Source: JACVRW01 sp963813495
GTDB taxonomy: Bacteria > Actinomycetota > Thermoleophilia > Solirubrobacterales > Thermoleophilaceae
Assembly (NCBI GenBank): GCA_963813495.1
Contig: CAWEZC010000006.1
Span: 67,877 to 131,876, forward strand
Length of the DNA stretch: 64,000 nucleotides
Direction of reading: 5' to 3'
Part shown: positions 1 to 7,490 of the stretch, piece after piece
How positions within the stretch are numbered: the stretch's first letter is position 1
Layout: each line of letters begins with the position of its first letter
The notes under the pieces: model-generated
Databases searched by the model: none
The model's input: only the letters and a program-made list of their open reading frames with translations
What the model was told of the DNA's origin: nothing
Translations under genes and position numbers: made by a program

Positions 1-216
1 CTCGAACAGGATCAGCGACAGCGCGATCACGCCGATCGTCTCGGCCAGGTGATAGTCCTCGAAGTCGATCCAGTCCAGGCCGTCGGAGCCCAGCAGCATC
101 CCCAGGCCGAGGAACAGCACGAGTCCGGGCAGCCGGATTCGCCCTGCGAACAAGGAGGCGATCAGGCCGGCCGTGAGCAGCAGGCCGCCCACCAGGATCA
201 ACCGCTCGTCACTCAT
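1..216 (-). CDS. Cation/proton antiporter, CvrA/NhaP2 type (5' part only)
   Basis: Only the first 72 codons lie in the window; the gene reads leftward off its edge. The translation begins MSDERLILVGGLLLTAG and continues with RIRLPGLVLFLGLGMLLGSD and then ALSLILFE. This is the N-terminal two-helix pattern of CvrA/NhaP2 potassium or sodium/proton antiporters of the CPA1 group, in which the helix ending LILFE precedes the transport core. The product would sit in the inner membrane and exchange cations for protons. No Shine-Dalgarno site is obvious before the ATG. It is divergent from the APC permease gene. The family is well supported by this short stretch; ion specificity cannot be judged. Confidence 0.75.
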   Translation of the reverse strand, partial: MSDERLILVGGLLLTAGLIASLFAGRIRLPGLVLFLGLGMLLGSDGLDWIDFEDYHLAETIGVIALSLILFE

Positions 217-261
217 CGGGGGGCTGCATCATCCCGGCTGGGGGAGTCTTCTGCTCTCGTG

Positions 262-290
262 TTGCGTTCGTCCGGTCTGTCACTTACAGT
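262..290 (+). promoter_or_regulatory. Putative promoter of the amine permease gene
   Basis: TTGCGT at 262-267 and TACAGT at 285-290 are separated by 17 bases, the optimal spacing for a housekeeping promoter. The predicted start near 297 leaves a leader of about 70 bases before the permease ATG at 369, which has an AAGGAGG site at 354-360. Confidence 0.45.
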
Positions 291-368
291 CGCGCCGAGG
301 AGTGGTTGGATGGCCACACCTTTCCGGTCCTGGCCCGTGGGTGCGTCACCAATAAGGAGGGACGCTGG

Positions 369-1976
369 ATGAGTGAGACTGGGCAGCCTCGGAGCCGCGA
401 CGAAGAGCGGCTCGCCGAACTCGGCTACAAGCAGGACCTGAGCCGCGTCTGGAGCAAGTTCTCCAACTTCGCGATCTCGTTCTCGATCATCTCCGTCCTC
501 GCGGGTTGCTTCACCACCTACGGCCAGGCCTTCAACAACGGCGGGCCGATCGCCATCTCGTGGGGCTGGCCGATCATCTGCGCGCTGATCCTCACCGTGG
601 CCGTCTCGATGTCCGAGCTGTGCTCGGCCTACCCCACCGCCGGCGGCCCGTACTGGTGGGCCGCCAAGCTCGGCGGTGCCGGCTGGTCCTGGTTCACGGG
701 CTGGTTCAACGTCGTCGGCCTGATCGCCGTCGTCGCCTCGGTGGACTACGCCTGCGCCACGTTCGCGGCCAACCTGTTCAGCCTCTGGGACCTCAACCTG
801 ATCATCAACTTCCAGGGCGCGGTGGAGCTGGACGAGGTCTTCCTGCTCTTCTGCGCGATCATGGTGCTGCACGCGCTGATCAACATCTACTCGTCGCACC
901 TGGTCGCGCTGTTCAACAACATCTCCGTGGTCGTGCACGTGGTCGGTGTGGCGGTGATCATCGTGATCCTGATCGTCATCCCCGATCGCCACCAGAGCGC
1001 CGATTTCGTCTTCACCGACACGCTCAACAACTCGGGCTTCTCGGACGGCTCGAGCAGCAACCTATTCTTCTGGTTCTACGTGCTGCCGGTGGGCTTCCTG
1101 CTCACCATGTACACGGTCACCGGCTACGACGCCTCGGCGCACGTGTCCGAGGAGACCCAGGACGCAGAACGCGCTGCTGCGCAGGGCGTGTGGCAGTCGG
1201 TGTTCATCTCGGCGGTTATCGGCTGGTTCGTGCTGCTGGCGATCACCTTCGCGGCCATCGACGTCGAGGCTGCCTCGGGCGGGACCATTCCGATCTTCAC
1301 CAGCGCCATGGAAGAGGGCTGGGCCGAGGCCGTGATCCTGATCTCCACGATCGGGCAGTTCTTCTGCGGCATGGCCTGCGTGACGAGCTGCTCCCGTACC
1401 TTCTTTGCCTTCTCGCGCGACCGCGCCGTGCCCGGCTGGCGCCTCTGGAGTTCGGTGAACGCCAGGCACGTGCCCGTCGCCGCCGTGTACGTGGTTTGCG
1501 TGCTCGCAGCGATCATCACCCTCCCGGCACTCACCAGCAACGCCGCCGGCATCCCTGTCGCCTTCTTCGCCGTCGTCTCGATCGCGGTGGTGGCGCTCTA
1601 CATCGCCTACGTGACCCCGGTCTACCTGCGCCTGCGGGCGGGCGACCGCTTCCAGCCCGGGGTGTGGACGCTGGGCGGGAAGTACCGCTGGATCAACACC
1701 ATCGCGGTCGTCTGGGTCGCTCTGTGCGTGATCATCTTCTCGCTGCCCTTCACCCCGGCGGCGGTGCCATGGAACGACGAATTCACCTGGTCGGCGGTCA
1801 ACTACTCGCCGATCATGGTGGGCGGGCTGTTCGTCGTCATCGGGATCTGGTGGCTCGTGAGCGCGAAGAACACCTACAAGGGCCCGGTGGCGAACATCTC
1901 GTTCGACGAGGGTATGGGCATCACCGAAGAGGCGCCTGCCGAGGGGCCGCCCTCCGCGCCGTCAGCGCCCGCCTGA
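369..1976 (+). CDS. APC-family amino acid/amine permease
   Basis: A 535-residue integral membrane transporter of the amino acid-polyamine-organocation superfamily, of the branch that includes GABA, choline and polyamine permeases of fungi and actinobacteria. About 12 hydrophobic segments can be traced. Family signatures seen are the helix 1 region SKFSNFAISFSIISVLAG, the PTAGGPYWWAAKLG loop and the consensus GYDASAHVSEET near the middle. The ATG at 369 was chosen because AAGGAGG ends 8 bases before it; a longer frame would add 21 unlikely residues. Its place beside a gamma-glutamyl ligase, hydrolases and an aldehyde dehydrogenase suggests it imports the amine or amino acid that this cluster breaks down. 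The exact substrate is not determined. Confidence 0.85.
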   Translation: MSETGQPRSRDEERLAELGYKQDLSRVWSKFSNFAISFSIISVLAGCFTTYGQAFNNGGPIAISWGWPIICALILTVAVSMSELCSAYPTAGGPYWWAAKLGGAGWSWFTGWFNVVGLIAVVASVDYACATFAANLFSLWDLNLIINFQGAVELDEVFLLFCAIMVLHALINIYSSHLVALFNNISVVVHVVGVAVIIVILIVIPDRHQSADFVFTDTLNNSGFSDGSSSNLFFWFYVLPVGFLLTMYTVTGYDASAHVSEETQDAERAAAQGVWQSVFISAVIGWFVLLAITFAAIDVEAASGGTIPIFTSAMEEGWAEAVILISTIGQFFCGMACVTSCSRTFFAFSRDRAVPGWRLWSSVNARHVPVAAVYVVCVLAAIITLPALTSNAAGIPVAFFAVVSIAVVALYIAYVTPVYLRLRAGDRFQPGVWTLGGKYRWINTIAVVWVALCVIIFSLPFTPAAVPWNDEFTWSAVNYSPIMVGGLFVVIGIWWLVSAKNTYKGPVANISFDEGMGITEEAPAEGPPSAPSAPA

Positions 1977-2005
1977 CGGGCGCAGGCTCGGCGGCGCCTA
2001 GGCGC

Positions 2006-3457
2006 TTAGCGCAGCTCGGCCGCGGCCGTCACGAATGTCCGCCAAGCCTCGTGTTCGGTCGCTCGCCATGCGTCGTCGCGCCGGGGCTCCACCGTGCGGT
2101 CGACCGGCAGCAGCTCGGCCGCGTCGGCCAGCGTGTCGAACACGCCCGCGCCGACGCCGGCGAGCACAGCGGCGCCCAGGACCGTGGCGTCGGCGCCGGC
2201 CGCCTCCACGGGGGCGCCGATCGTGTCGGCCTGTAGCTGAAGCAGGAGCGGCTCGTTGGTGAGGCCGCCGTCCACCCGCAGCGAGCGCACATCCACGCTC
2301 TCGCGCACGGCCGCCACCACGTCGGCCACGCGCCAGGCGATGCCTTCCAGGGCGGCCCGGGCCACCTGCTCGCGTTTGGTGCCCCCGTGCAGGCCGGCCA
2401 GCACCGCGCGCGCTTCGGGACGCCACCAGGGGGCGCCGATGCCGGCCAGTCCGGGCAGCACACGCGCGCCGCCGCTGGCCTCGGCCTCGCGCGCCAGCTC
2501 GGCCAGCTCGGCCGGCCGCTCGGCGAGGCCGAGCTCCCGGCACATCCACTCGAGCATCGCGCCGGCGGCGAACACGCCGCCGTCGATCGCGTACTCCATC
2601 CGTCCGTCGACGCTCCAGGCCACGGTCGGCAGCAGGCCACCGGCCGGCCGCGGCACCTCGTCCCCGGCGTGGCCGAGCACGAACACGCCGGTGCCGTAGG
2701 TGGCCTTGACCCGGCCCGGCACCACGCAACCCGCGCCGGCCAGCGCGGCCTGCTGGTCCACCACCTGGCCGCGCAGCGGCAGCTCCATCGGCCACGAGTC
2801 GTGGCGCAGCGTGCCCAGTTCTCCGACGGTGTCGCGCACCTCGGGGAGCACCTCGGGCGGCACGCCGAACAGCCCGCACAGCCGCTCGCTGAAGCCGGGC
2901 TCGCCCAGGGCGTGCAGTTGGGTGCGGGAGGCGGTGGAGGCGTCGGTGGCAAATCCGGCGCCAAGGCGGTCGCAGAGGAAGGAGTCCACGGTGCCCATGC
3001 GCAGGGTCCCGTCCTCGCGCGCACGCGCCACCGTCTCGTCGTGCTCCAGCAGCCAGGCCAGCTTCGCTGCCGAGAAGTAGGGGTCGAAGGGCAGGCCGCT
3101 CAGCTGCTGGATCTCCGGCTCGTGCTCGCCCAGGCCGTCGAGCACCTGCTGAGAGCGCTTGTCCTGCCAGACGACGATCGGGCTGAGCGGCCTGCCGTTC
3201 TCGGCGTCCCAGGCGAGCACCGATTCGCCCTGGTGATCGAGGCCGCACGCCACCTCCTCGTCCGGCGCGTCCTCGAGCAGCTCGGCGACGGCCTCCACCA
3301 CGGCGACCAGTACCTCCTCGCCGTCCTGCTCGACCCAGCCGGGCTCGGGATGGCGGTTGACCTTGTCGCGCCGGGCCTCGCGCAGCGGGCGCAGCTGTTC
3401 GTCGAACAGGGCCGCTTTCACCCCGGTGGTTCCCTCGTCGATGCCCAGCAGCAGCAC
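2006..3457 (-). CDS. FGGY-family carbohydrate kinase, glycerol-kinase-like
   Basis: A 483-residue two-domain sugar or polyol kinase that uses ATP. The N-terminal phosphate-binding motif DEGTTGVK is at residues 7-14. The central stretch YGTGVFVLGHAG followed by GGLLPTVAW and IDGGVFAAGAMLEW matches the glycerol kinase pattern, and the C-terminal domain has LRVDGGLTNEPLLLQLQAD. The start is GTG at 3457 with AGGAA a few bases upstream. It is divergent from the gamma-glutamyl ligase gene and convergent with the permease, and its job in this amine cluster is unclear. Substrate could be glycerol or another polyol; the sequence does not settle this. Confidence 0.85.
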   Translation of the reverse strand: MLLLGIDEGTTGVKAALFDEQLRPLREARRDKVNRHPEPGWVEQDGEEVLVAVVEAVAELLEDAPDEEVACGLDHQGESVLAWDAENGRPLSPIVVWQDKRSQQVLDGLGEHEPEIQQLSGLPFDPYFSAAKLAWLLEHDETVARAREDGTLRMGTVDSFLCDRLGAGFATDASTASRTQLHALGEPGFSERLCGLFGVPPEVLPEVRDTVGELGTLRHDSWPMELPLRGQVVDQQAALAGAGCVVPGRVKATYGTGVFVLGHAGDEVPRPAGGLLPTVAWSVDGRMEYAIDGGVFAAGAMLEWMCRELGLAERPAELAELAREAEASGGARVLPGLAGIGAPWWRPEARAVLAGLHGGTKREQVARAALEGIAWRVADVVAAVRESVDVRSLRVDGGLTNEPLLLQLQADTIGAPVEAAGADATVLGAAVLAGVGAGVFDTLADAAELLPVDRTVEPRRDDAWRATEHEAWRTFVTAAAELR

Positions 3458-3480
3458 CTGCGTTTCCTACCACACCTTCC

Positions 3481-3510
3481 TTGAGCGGGGCAGGGCCTTG
3501 CGGTTAGGCT
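3481..3510 (+). promoter_or_regulatory. Putative promoter of the gamma-glutamyl ligase gene
   Basis: TTGAGC at 3481-3486 and TAGGCT at 3505-3510 are 18 bases apart. Transcription would begin near 3517, about 35 bases before the ATG at 3552, leaving room for the GAGGGAG ribosome site at 3542-3548. Confidence 0.4.
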
Positions 3511-3551
3511 CCGGTGAAAGGCCCGGTCGACCAACCTTATTGAGGGAGAAC

Positions 3552-4880
3552 ATGAAGCTCGAGGACCTGCAGCGAGATGCTGAAGAGGGCACGATCGACA
3601 CGGTCCTGCTCGTGATCGCCGACATGGAGGGCAGGCTGCAGGGCAAGCGCCTGACGACCGGTCATTTCCTGGACGAGGTGGTCAAGCACGGAGCCGAGGG
3701 CTGCAACTACCTGCTGGCCGTGGACGTCGACATGAACACCGTCGCCGGCTACGCGATGTCGAGCTGGGAGCGCGGCTACGGCGACTTCGTGATGACGCCG
3801 GACATGGACACCCTGCGCCGAGTCCCGTGGCACGACGGCACGGTGCTGCTCATGGCCGACCTGGGTTGGGAGGACGGGTCGGACGTGGTGGCCTCACCGC
3901 GGCAGATCCTGCGGCGTCAGCTGGCGCGCCTCGCCGAGCGCGGTTGGCTCGCGACGGCGGGCACAGAGCTCGAGTTCATCATCTTCAACGACAGCTACGA
4001 GGACGCGTGGCGCAAGGGCTACCGCGACCTCGATCCGGCCAACCTCTACAACGTCGACTACTCCATGCTCGGCACCGCGCGGGTGGAGCCGCTCATCCGG
4101 CGCATTCGCAACTCGATGGAGGGCGCGGGCATGAAGGTCGAGAACTCCAAGGGCGAGTGCAACTTCGGCCAGCACGAGATCAACTTCCACTACAACGACG
4201 CCCTGAGCACGGCGGACGATCACGTGATCTACAAGACCGGCGCCAAGGAGATCGCCGCCCAGGAGGACGTGTCGATCTCCTTCATGGCCAAGTACGACGA
4301 GCGCGAGGGCAATTCGTGTCATATCCACTGCTCGCTGGCCCACGAGGGCGGGGGGAATGTCTTCGCCGACGACCAGGCTCTGTTCGACCGTTTCGTGGCC
4401 GGACAGCTCGCCTGCCTGCGTGAGCTGACTCTCTACTTCGCGCCGCACATCAACTCATACAAGCGCTTCGTGCACGGCTCGTTCGCGCCGACCGCGGTGG
4501 CCTGGGGCAAGGACAACCGCACCTGCTCGATGCGCGTCGTGGGCCACGGCCAGGGCCTGCGTGTGGAGAACCGGCTGCCGGGGGCCGACGTCAACCCCTA
4601 CCTGGCGCTCGCGGCGATGATCGCGGCCGGGTTGCACGGGATCGACAACGAGCTCGAGCTCGAGCCCGCCTTCGAGGGCAACGCCTACGAGTCCGACAAG
4701 CCGCGCGTGCCGCACACGCTCTACGACGCGCGTGACCTGTTCGCTCAGTCGACGGTGGCCCGGGAGGCGTTCGGCCAGGACGTCGTCGACCACTACCTCA
4801 ACCGGGCCAACATCGAGCTCGATGCGTTCGAGTCCACTGTCACCGACTGGGAGAAGTTCCGCGGCTTCGAGCGCCTTTGA
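3552..4880 (+). CDS. puuA: Glutamine synthetase-like gamma-glutamyl-amine ligase (PuuA/GlnA3/GlnA4 type)
   Basis: A 442-residue member of the glutamine synthetase superfamily. It probably joins glutamate to an amine using ATP, giving a gamma-glutamyl amide, the first step of the Puu-type route. Visible family motifs are GNSCHIHCSL (ammonium/ATP region), NSYKRFVHGSFAPT (ATP loop), the metal and substrate site GECNFGQHEINFHY, and the C-terminal ENRLPGADVNPYLA. Length fits PuuA and the actinobacterial GlnA3 and GlnA4 enzymes rather than nitrogen-assimilating GlnA, since the adenylylation loop is absent. The ATG follows GAGGGAG. The next gene, a PuuD-type hydrolase, starts inside its stop (TGATG), so the two are coupled. 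Polyamine, ethanolamine or another monoamine are all possible substrates; the symbol marks pathway role only. Confidence 0.85.
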   Translation: MKLEDLQRDAEEGTIDTVLLVIADMEGRLQGKRLTTGHFLDEVVKHGAEGCNYLLAVDVDMNTVAGYAMSSWERGYGDFVMTPDMDTLRRVPWHDGTVLLMADLGWEDGSDVVASPRQILRRQLARLAERGWLATAGTELEFIIFNDSYEDAWRKGYRDLDPANLYNVDYSMLGTARVEPLIRRIRNSMEGAGMKVENSKGECNFGQHEINFHYNDALSTADDHVIYKTGAKEIAAQEDVSISFMAKYDEREGNSCHIHCSLAHEGGGNVFADDQALFDRFVAGQLACLRELTLYFAPHINSYKRFVHGSFAPTAVAWGKDNRTCSMRVVGHGQGLRVENRLPGADVNPYLALAAMIAAGLHGIDNELELEPAFEGNAYESDKPRVPHTLYDARDLFAQSTVAREAFGQDVVDHYLNRANIELDAFESTVTDWEKFRGFERL

Positions 4881-5623
4881 TGGCTGCCGTCCGCCGTCCG
4901 GTCATCGGTATCTGCGCGTCGATGGAGCAGGCGCGCTGGGGCGCCTGGGACGTGGTGGCCAACCTGTCGCCGCGCAGCTACTCGCTCGCCGTGTCGCGTG
5001 CCGGCGGACTGCCGCTGGTGTTGCCCCCGGACGACGTGAGCGCGGAGTCGCCCGACGAGCTGCTCGATCTCGTCGACGGGCTCATGCTGGCCGGTGGCGC
5101 CGATGTCGACGCGAGCTCCTACGGCGCCCGGCCGCATCCTGAGACGGCCGTCACCTGGCCCGAGCGCGACCGCTTCGAGCTCGCCCTCGGTCACCGTGCG
5201 CTCGAGCGCGACATCCCCCTGCTCGGGATCTGTCGCGGCATGCAGATGCTCAACGTGACCGCCGGCGGCACGCTCGACCAGCACCTGCCCGACCGCGTCG
5301 GCCACGAGGATCACCGCCATACCCCCGGGGTGTTCGCCGACCACTCAGTGCGCCTCGAGGAGGACTCGCTGGCCCGCCGCGTGGTCGGCGAGCTCAGCGC
5401 GGCAGTCAAGTCCCACCACCACCAGGGCCTGGACGAGCTCGGCGAGGGAGTGCGCGCCAGCGGCTGGTCCGAGGACGGCGTGATCGAGGCGATCGAGCTG
5501 CCGGAGCGCCGCTTCGCCCTGGGCGTGCTCTGGCACCCCGAGGAGGACGAGACGTCGAGGGTGATCGGCGCCCTGGTGGAGGAGGCGCGCGCCCGCGTTT
5601 CCGAGTCGCGTACAGAGTCGTAA
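4880..5623 (+). CDS. puuD: Gamma-glutamyl-gamma-aminobutyrate hydrolase family protein, copy 1
   Basis: A 247-residue class I glutamine amidotransferase-fold hydrolase. PuuD cleaves gamma-glutamyl-GABA to glutamate and GABA, ending the glutamylated route. The nucleophile cysteine lies in LGICRGMQMLN, and the His/Glu pair in LWHPEED near the C-terminus completes the triad. A His-rich HHHQGLDELGEG segment is also typical. The ATG at 4880 overlaps the stop of the ligase gene, which supports translational coupling. A TTG three bases earlier would add one residue. It is clearly paralogous to the product of 6616-7380, which starts with the same pattern (VIGICA, then ARW). Confidence 0.88.
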   Translation: MAAVRRPVIGICASMEQARWGAWDVVANLSPRSYSLAVSRAGGLPLVLPPDDVSAESPDELLDLVDGLMLAGGADVDASSYGARPHPETAVTWPERDRFELALGHRALERDIPLLGICRGMQMLNVTAGGTLDQHLPDRVGHEDHRHTPGVFADHSVRLEEDSLARRVVGELSAAVKSHHHQGLDELGEGVRASGWSEDGVIEAIELPERRFALGVLWHPEEDETSRVIGALVEEARARVSESRTES

Positions 5624-5689
5624 CGCTTGTGCGCCACGTGTAACGCCGGCGGCGGCACCATGGGCGGATGCCCAGCCACCGTTCGGACG

Positions 5690-5730
5690 CTTGGAACATT
5701 CCGCATGAAATACATGCAGAACGTTCCAAG
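5690..5730. repeat. Long inverted repeat with GCATG-AAATA-CATGC apex (hairpin site A)
   Basis: An 18-base arm (5690-5707, beginning CTTGGAAC and ending GCATG) pairs with 5713-5730 (CATGC to GTTCCAAG) around the five-base loop AAATA; only two positions mismatch. It ends seven bases before the likely GTG start of the AbiEi/DUF559 gene. The apical sequence TTCCGCATGAAATACATG recurs, nearly unchanged, in a second hairpin at 29862-29914 whose outer arms are unrelated. It may be an operator, an RNA hairpin or a small mobile palindrome. Confidence 0.75.
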
Positions 5731-5736
5731 CATGGG

Positions 5737-6636
5737 GTGGACGCGGCAATCGCGCTTCTCGCCGACCGCCAGCACGCGGTGGTGGCCCATCGGCAATTGA
5801 ACGAGCTGGGCGTCGGCAGAGGGGCCATCGCCCACCGGGTCAAGCGTCGGCGGCTGCACCCGCAGCTTCCGGGCACCTATTCCGTCGGCCGCACCCGGCT
5901 GCAGCGGGAGGGTCGCTTGACGGCTGCGGTCCTGAGCGCCGGCCCGGGCGCCGTGATCAGCCACCGTTCGGCGGCGGATCTGTGGGGGATTCGTTTGACT
6001 GCGAGCGCTCAGATCGATGTGACGGTGCCGAGAAGGACACGTCCGCGGCCGGCTGTTCGCGTCCACGTGTCCCGGTTGCCCGACGACGAGATGGAGACCG
6101 TCCTCGGCATCCCGGTCACCAGCCCCGGTCGCACCCTGCTGGATCTCGCCGCCACGCTGCCTCCGAGTGGCGTCGAGCGAGCCCTCGAGCGAACGGAAGC
6201 CCTGAAGCTCACCCACATCGTGCCTGTGTCAGAGCTGCTGGCGCGGCATCCGCGCCGCCCCGGCGCCGCCACGCTGAAGAACCTGGCGGCGAAAGCGGAA
6301 GCCATCCGCAACCCCGCCCGCAGTCCCCTCGAAGACGCCTTTATGGCCTTTCTCGAGCGAACCGGCCTGCCGCCGCCCGAAGTCAACGTCCCTGTGGAGA
6401 TCGCCGGGCGCCTGCTCATACCGGACTGCCTGTGGCGGGCCGAGCGCATCATGGTCGAGCTCGACGGCTTCGAGACTCACGGAACGCCGCAGGCCTTCGT
6501 CCGCGACCGCCGCAAGGACCGCCTCCTGGCGGCGGCCGGCCTGCGCGTGGTGCGCGTCACCTGGTCCGATCTCGAGGTGGACAGGCCCGCGCTCGAGCGC
6601 GACCTCCGGCGCTTGCTAGAGCGTGCCGCGGCGTGA
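5737..6636 (+). CDS. AbiEi-antitoxin-like winged helix protein with DUF559 (Vsr-like nuclease) domain
   Basis: About 299 residues from GTG 5737. The N-terminal 80 residues (ALLADRQHAVVAHRQLNELG, then AIAHRVKRRRL and LPGTYSVG) match the AbiEi antitoxin winged helix; ISHRSAADLWG follows. The C-terminal 90 residues form a DUF559 module of the Vsr/restriction-endonuclease-like fold, with ERIMVELDGFETHG, FVRDRRKDRLLAAAG and LRVVRVTWSDLE. No cognate AbiEii toxin is adjacent. A frame beginning at ATG 5668 would add 23 residues encoded by the hairpin at 5690-5730, which is not protein-like, so the GTG is preferred. The last 21 bases overlap the end of the convergent hydrolase gene. These proteins are often orphan and lineage-expanded in actinobacteria; their function is not established. 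Confidence 0.75.
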   Translation: MDAAIALLADRQHAVVAHRQLNELGVGRGAIAHRVKRRRLHPQLPGTYSVGRTRLQREGRLTAAVLSAGPGAVISHRSAADLWGIRLTASAQIDVTVPRRTRPRPAVRVHVSRLPDDEMETVLGIPVTSPGRTLLDLAATLPPSGVERALERTEALKLTHIVPVSELLARHPRRPGAATLKNLAAKAEAIRNPARSPLEDAFMAFLERTGLPPPEVNVPVEIAGRLLIPDCLWRAERIMVELDGFETHGTPQAFVRDRRKDRLLAAAGLRVVRVTWSDLEVDRPALERDLRRLLERAAA

Positions 6637-7380
6637 AGGCGCGAGGTCGACCGGACTCGCCGCCGCCTCCGCAAACGCCTCGAACAGCGCCCGCTTGTCC
6701 GACGCCTCCGGGTGCCACTGCACCCCCAGGGTCCAGCTGCCGTCCTCGGTCTCGATCGCCTCGGTCACCCCGTCGGGCCGCGAGCGCCCGGTGACCCTCA
6801 GACCGTCGCCGATGCGGTCGACCGCCTGGTGGTGGTGGCAGCGGCCGATGTGAACCGTCTCGCCCAAGGCACGGGCGGCCAGCGATCCTGCCTCGAGCTC
6901 GATCTCGTGCTCGTTGCCCTCGAAGGTGCCGACTATGCGGCGGTGGCTGTTCTCGCCGCGCTCGTCCACCAGGTCCTGCAGCAGCGTGCCGCCCAGGGCG
7001 ACGTTCAACAGCTGCATGCCGCGGCAGATGCCCAAGTACGGCAGCCGGCGCGCCACGGCGGCGCGCGTGAGCGCGATCTCGAAGTCGTCGCGCTCGCGGT
7101 AGACGGCCTCGACCGGCGCAGTCGGCTCGGCGCCGTAGGAGCGCGGGTCGAGGTCCGCCCCGCCGATCAGGAGCAGGCCGTCGATGCGCTCGAGCAGGAC
7201 CTCGGGAGCGCGCTCGTCAACGGGCAGCAGCACCGCGACGGCGCCGGTCGACTGCATGGCATCCACGTACGTGTCGGCCACCAGATGAGCCGTTTGATCC
7301 CAGAAGGCCCAGCGCGCTCGCTCGCGCACGGCGCAGATCCCGATCACGGGCTCGGAGCGGGATTGCGGCGCCACCCGCAC
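6616..7380 (-). CDS. Gamma-glutamyl-gamma-aminobutyrate hydrolase family protein, copy 2
   Basis: A 254-residue class I amidotransferase-fold hydrolase, a paralogue of the product of 4880-5623. The catalytic cysteine is in YLGICRGMQLLNVALGG, the His/Glu pair in QWHPEAS, and a CHHHQAVDRIGDG segment is shared with copy 1. It would hydrolyse a gamma-glutamyl amide in the cytoplasm. The start is GTG at 7380; GGGG lies about 15 bases upstream, so the start is not firm. It is divergent from the aldehyde dehydrogenase operon and tail-to-tail with the DUF559 gene, overlapping it by 21 bases. Two copies in one cluster may reflect two amide substrates. Confidence 0.85.
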   Translation of the reverse strand: MRVAPQSRSEPVIGICAVRERARWAFWDQTAHLVADTYVDAMQSTGAVAVLLPVDERAPEVLLERIDGLLLIGGADLDPRSYGAEPTAPVEAVYRERDDFEIALTRAAVARRLPYLGICRGMQLLNVALGGTLLQDLVDERGENSHRRIVGTFEGNEHEIELEAGSLAARALGETVHIGRCHHHQAVDRIGDGLRVTGRSRPDGVTEAIETEDGSWTLGVQWHPEASDKRALFEAFAEAAASPVDLAPSRRGTL

Positions 7381-7384
7381 GAGC

Positions 7385-7412
7385 TTGACAGCGCCCCTTC
7401 ACGATGTAAAGG
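7385..7412 (+). promoter_or_regulatory. Putative promoter of the aldehyde dehydrogenase operon
   Basis: A perfect TTGACA at 7385-7390 is followed after 16 bases by TAAAGG at 7407-7412. The leader to the GTG at 7491 would be about 70 bases and carries AGGAGG at 7480-7485. The box lies right beside the start of the divergent hydrolase gene. Confidence 0.45.
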
Positions 7413-7490
7413 TTTTCCCAACAGTCCATTTCGTGCTCGAGCTGGCCCGGCCCTCGATCAGCTGGCCCAGGCGGGGTCTAGGAGGTAGCG

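Noticed and set aside
1998..3473. A 491-codon frame on the minus strand over the FGGY kinase
   Set aside because: Arg/Gly/Ala-rich shadow; the frame ending at 2006 carries all FGGY motifs.
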